A stretch of 5,173 bases of DNA from Dehalococcoidia bacterium (GTDB lineage Bacteria > Chloroflexota > Dehalococcoidia > GIF9 > AB-539-J10), in contig DAOUTC010000092.1 in assembly GCA_030626915.1 (NCBI GenBank), positions 1-5,173 of the forward strand, in the 5' to 3' direction. This document shows, one piece after another, positions 3,936 through 5,173 of the stretch. Positions within the stretch are counted from its first letter, which is position 1. Each line of letters opens with the position of its first letter. A program made the position numbers and the translations under genes. The notes beneath the pieces are model-generated. The model saw only the letters and a list, made by a program, of their open reading frames with translations, had not been told where the DNA came from and searched no databases.

Positions 3936-5173
3936 TTGACGTACTCAAATATCTTTACCGCCGGCTTACCTTGCCACTTTTGAGCTGAGGTGTAAACCAG
4001 CTTGTAATGTCTCATTTCTTCCAGAGGCACAGAGCTGATAAACGGGTCTGTGCCCACTACTCTATAATTTCCCGCTTCTTGACTTGAGGCATAAGCCTCA
4101 GCCTCTTCATAGCTGGAGAAGGATTTTGAGCTGGTGATTTCTTTATACCACACTCCTTCCTGGCTCAGCTTCTCCTGGTAGGAAATCACCATTATGGAGT
4201 CCTGGGACTCCGTAGCTTTTCCGTCAAAATTGTACAGCCTGACAACAGTGGAGCGGTAGTAAGCGGGGTAAAAGAGAGTCATCCGGTTCAGTTTCCCTGC
4301 CTCTGTTGGCTGATAATAAATTTCGTAAAACTCATCTGAGCTGCTGCCAGTAAACTCCGGCATGGCATAGAATTTTGTAGTGGGCATTTGATAGTCAATT
4401 ATGACATATTTTGAGCCTAGCTTGTCCATTATCTGATTAGCCGAGTCTTCATCTTGAGCAGTGAAGAAGCGAGCTACCTGTGAGGCGCCTTGCTGAAAGG
4501 GGTTAGAAATGGGTATACGGTGGGCAATACGAGTTATCCAGTGACCATAATCCCACCAGGACATTACGCTGTAGGCAGACTCAGGATAATGGAATGGAGT
4601 CTGGTATAGCTGGTAATAGGAATCGGGGTCATCAAAAGGCTCAGGGCTGTTATCCTTTAACCACAGAAGCGAGTCATACCAGGCATGGTCTATGAGAGCC
4701 GGCTCACTGGCAAGCGGCTGTGCCAATTTAACAGGAAGTCCACAAACCCTGGTATAAGGCTTAATGCCAGGAAGCCCAATACAGGGAAAGAAGACCAGGA
4801 AAAAGATAACCACGCCAGCCACAATTACCTTTACCCGTGTAGCTCTGCGTTGCTGCAGCACTCTTTGACTTGCCCGCGCCTCAGCCTTCTTGGCTTTTTT
4901 CCTTCTTTTCCTTTCGACCCTGGTGATATATTCTTTAACCGCTTCTTTAGGTCTAGCAAGCAATTCCCTTAAGCCGGCAAAGTCCAGGATTCTCCAGGAG
5001 AAGTATCCCGTAAGCAGAGCAGCGTTTATGGCGTAGTAATAGCTGAAGCGGCGTTTCGCCAGGACAGCTATGAGCATTATTACACCCCACACCAGGAACA
5101 AGGTTTTATCAGGGCTTTCTTCCCTGATATTGCGGTAGATGAGCCAGCCAAGTGAAATGAAGGAGATGAAGAA
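3932..5173 (-). CDS. STT3/AglB-type oligosaccharyltransferase, C-terminal part (N-terminus at the left end of the window)
   Basis: This frame enters from the right edge and completes the protein that begins at 1298. Using full-length numbering, bases 5055-5173 repeat residues already encoded at 1-119, so there is no new start here; apparent starts near 5101 are internal. The last membrane helices include the A-K-R-R-F-S-Y-Y-Y-A motif (431-440) typical of AglB. A very basic loop (about 477-506, K/R-rich, probably cytoplasmic) precedes a final helix at 507-527. The soluble outer domain holds the catalytic-site motif W599-W-D-Y-G603, which reads the asparagine sequon, and I-I-D653-X6-K660-X3-M, probably the DK-type motif of archaeal-style enzymes. 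The end, V-K-I-F-E-Y-V-K, is the usual family C-terminus, so the protein is complete. Its stop overlaps the start of the sugar nucleotidyltransferase. Confidence 0.93.
   Translation of the reverse strand, partial: FFISFISLGWLIYRNIREESPDKTLFLVWGVIMLIAVLAKRRFSYYYAINAALLTGYFSWRILDFAGLRELLARPKEAVKEYITRVERKRRKKAKKAEARASQRVLQQRRATRVKVIVAGVVIFFLVFFPCIGLPGIKPYTRVCGLPVKLAQPLASEPALIDHAWYDSLLWLKDNSPEPFDDPDSYYQLYQTPFHYPESAYSVMSWWDYGHWITRIAHRIPISNPFQQGASQVARFFTAQDEDSANQIMDKLGSKYVIIDYQMPTTKFYAMPEFTGSSSDEFYEIYYQPTEAGKLNRMTLFYPAYYRSTVVRLYNFDGKATESQDSIMVISYQEKLSQEGVWYKEITSSKSFSSYEEAEAYASSQEAGNYRVVGTDPFISSVPLEEMRHYKLVYTSAQKWQGKPAVKIFEYVK
5055..5173. repeat. Right copy of the 119-bp terminal direct repeat
   Basis: This is identical to bases 1-119. 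Superimposing the copies gives a unit of 5,054 bp. The STT3 frame agrees in phase on both sides of the join (its 5173 codon boundary is the 119 codon boundary of the left copy), which strongly supports the join as real sequence. Confidence 0.95.

Noticed and set aside
4685..4972. Plus-strand 95-codon frame opposite STT3
   Set aside because: It is antisense to the basic loop and last helix of STT3 and has no supporting features.
3932..5101. A separate 389-residue gene starting at 5101
   Set aside because: The apparent start is an internal TTG (leucine 418). The frame is open upstream through the repeat and joins the 1-1298 frame in phase, so it is only the second half of STT3.
1..5173. tRNA, rRNA, or transposase genes
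   Set aside because: I found no cloverleaf-like or ribosomal RNA sequence, and no frame with transposase or recombinase features on either strand.

Overview
The window reads as one closed DNA unit. Its first 119 bases (1-119) recur exactly as its last 119 bases (5055-5173). Joining the ends gives a 5,054-bp circle, or the repeat unit of a tandem array. The join falls inside a gene, and reading across it restores an uninterrupted 806-codon frame that neither end holds alone. Every gene I can support is on the minus strand.

Read in transcription order from an extended -10 promoter near 2037, there is a tight four-gene cluster. It holds a HEPN-domain protein (2008-1589), an MNT-type minimal nucleotidyltransferase (1674-1303, overlapping the HEPN gene by 86 nt), and an STT3/AglB-type oligosaccharyltransferase (starts at GTG 1298, runs off position 1, re-enters from the right end, stops at 3932). 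It ends with a RmlA/GlmU-like sugar-phosphate nucleotidyltransferase (3935-3249, joined to STT3 by an ATGA overlap). A second unit follows: two candidate promoters (about 3067-3138), a small acidic antitoxin-like protein (2990-2787) and a RelE/ParE-type toxin (2790-2527, GTGA overlap). The toxin stop overlaps the ATG of a 14-codon remnant of an NAD(P)-binding protein, cut short at the edge of a repeat.

Roughly 2042-2487 holds no credible gene. It is packed with repeats: two related AT-rich elements (2061-2165, 2214-2346), a GC-rich hairpin between them, and a 77-bp element with perfect 10-bp inverted ends (2411-2487). A further short palindromic repeat sits in frame inside the STT3 gene (661-692).

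The organism is probably an uncultured bacterium with moderate GC content and ordinary Shine-Dalgarno signals. A single-subunit STT3 of archaeal style, HEPN/MNT and RelE-type pairs, and abundant dispersed short repeats together recall Chloroflexota (Dehalococcoidia-like) or similar deep-branching lineages. This is a guess from gene content, and an archaeon is not excluded. STT3 and the nucleotidyltransferase suggest protein glycosylation: one makes an activated sugar, the other moves a lipid-linked glycan onto protein at the membrane. No replication, mobilisation or recombinase gene is visible. The circle could therefore be an excised chromosomal segment, a tandem duplication, an unusual mini-element carrying two toxin-antitoxin-like pairs, or an assembly loop caused by the repeats.
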